A DNA stretch of 64,000 nucleotides from Cytobacillus pseudoceanisediminis (GTDB lineage Bacteria; Bacillota; Bacilli; Bacillales; Cytobacillaceae). A model generated the notes under the pieces. It searched no databases. It had not been told where the DNA came from and saw nothing but the letters and a program-made list of their open reading frames with translations. The stretch is from positions 186,001 through 250,000 of the forward strand of contig NZ_CP097350.1 of assembly GCF_023516215.1 (NCBI RefSeq), in the 5' to 3' direction. A program made the translations under genes and the position numbers. Positions 63,824 to 64,000 of this stretch are shown here, piece by piece (position 1 is the stretch's first letter; the number at the start of each line of letters is the position of its first letter).

Positions 63824-64000
63824 ATGCCTTTGTATGTAAAAAAGTTAACAAAAAACGGTCAAATTTTACTTCCTGCCGCTCTATATAGAATGTTGGGCAT
63901 GAAGGATGGAGAGTTCGTCTTTATTTATGAGGAAGCTAACCAGTTGGTTGTAAGCAATCATCATGAAAATGCCCATTTAAATAAATGCATTTTCAGGAAT
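63824..64000 (+). CDS. SpoVT/AbrB-domain transition-state-like regulator (partial)
   Basis: ATG 63824 follows GGGAAAGGAT; the frame is open to the window's end (59 residues visible). MPLYVKKLTKNGQILLPAAL then YRMLGMKDGEFVFIYEEANQLVV is an AbrB/MazE-like swapped-hairpin domain: residues KLTKNGQILLPAALYRMLGM form the DNA-binding part. AbrB-family proteins regulate transition-state genes or act as antitoxins. The rest of the gene, and hence which, lies outside. Confidence 0.75.
   Translation, partial: MPLYVKKLTKNGQILLPAALYRMLGMKDGEFVFIYEEANQLVVSNHHENAHLNKCIFRN

Noticed and set aside
1..64000. CRISPR array, rRNA or tRNA genes
   Set aside because: No regular repeat-spacer pattern, and no cloverleaf or rRNA-like stretch was seen; a covariance-model search would be decisive.

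Overview
The window reads as AT-rich, low-GC Gram-positive DNA of the family Bacillaceae. Strong AGGAGG-type ribosome sites, many TTG/GTG starts, a YIEGIA-type pair typical of spore formers, PrsA, ResA/ResC/CcdA, BdbCD, a QoxABCD menaquinol oxidase, CtaA/CtaE/CtaG, FeoA/FeoB and DUF3953/DUF2759 small proteins all point there. I cannot name the genus. Nothing decides between chromosome and large plasmid, but much of the content looks like accessory copies of metal, respiratory and secretion genes mixed with transposons and defence genes.

Layout. 0-5 kb: a gene end and two IS110-family elements with short hypothetical genes. 5-11 kb: a frameshifted beta-propeller lipoprotein, an OmpR-type two-component system, a two-gene membrane operon that resembles actinobacterial proteins, a methyltransferase, and a glutaredoxin-like gene in which TGA replaces the first active-site cysteine codon, followed by a SECIS-like hairpin. 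11-20.5 kb: an accessory/defence island with a fused MntA-HepT toxin-antitoxin gene between two dif-like 28-bp sites and a tyrosine-recombinase remnant, a DarTG pair, a decayed IS110 element, a compact ubiquitin-like conjugation operon (Ubl, E1-like, DUF6527) and a STAS/HATPase signalling pair. 22-35.6 kb: CtaE, ResC, a phospholipase, PrsA, then a metal/thiol-redox block (CadCA, CopC-CopD, BdbDC, YIEGIA pair, ResA, CcdA) sharing three similar CadC-type palindromes. 36-50.5 kb: an SLH amidase, qoxABCD, two CDF transporters, an LtaS-like protein, CtaA, FixH-like, CtaG and a membrane-anchored GH13-like protein lacking its catalytic residues. 50.5-64 kb: an IS1182-type element, feoA with a split feoB, a ZIP transporter, CzrA/CzcD, a two-component system, a C39 peptidase, Lgt, a degenerate response regulator and the start of an AbrB-like gene.

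How it fits together. CadC (and a second, CzrA-like sensor) probably sense metals and control efflux (CadA, CzcD, CDFs) and uptake (ZIP, Feo). CopCD, BdbDC, ResA, CcdA and ResC handle copper and thiol/disulfide or haem-c chemistry outside the membrane, which is where the aa3-type oxidase parts (Qox, CtaA, CtaE, CtaG) are assembled. The 11-20 kb island is an independent module.

Caution on sequence quality. At least eleven genes are broken by single-base indels, nearly all in homopolymers, and three more carry single nonsense codons. This looks more like residual assembly error than decay, and affects how every 'pseudogene' below should be read. No rRNA, tRNA or CRISPR array was seen.
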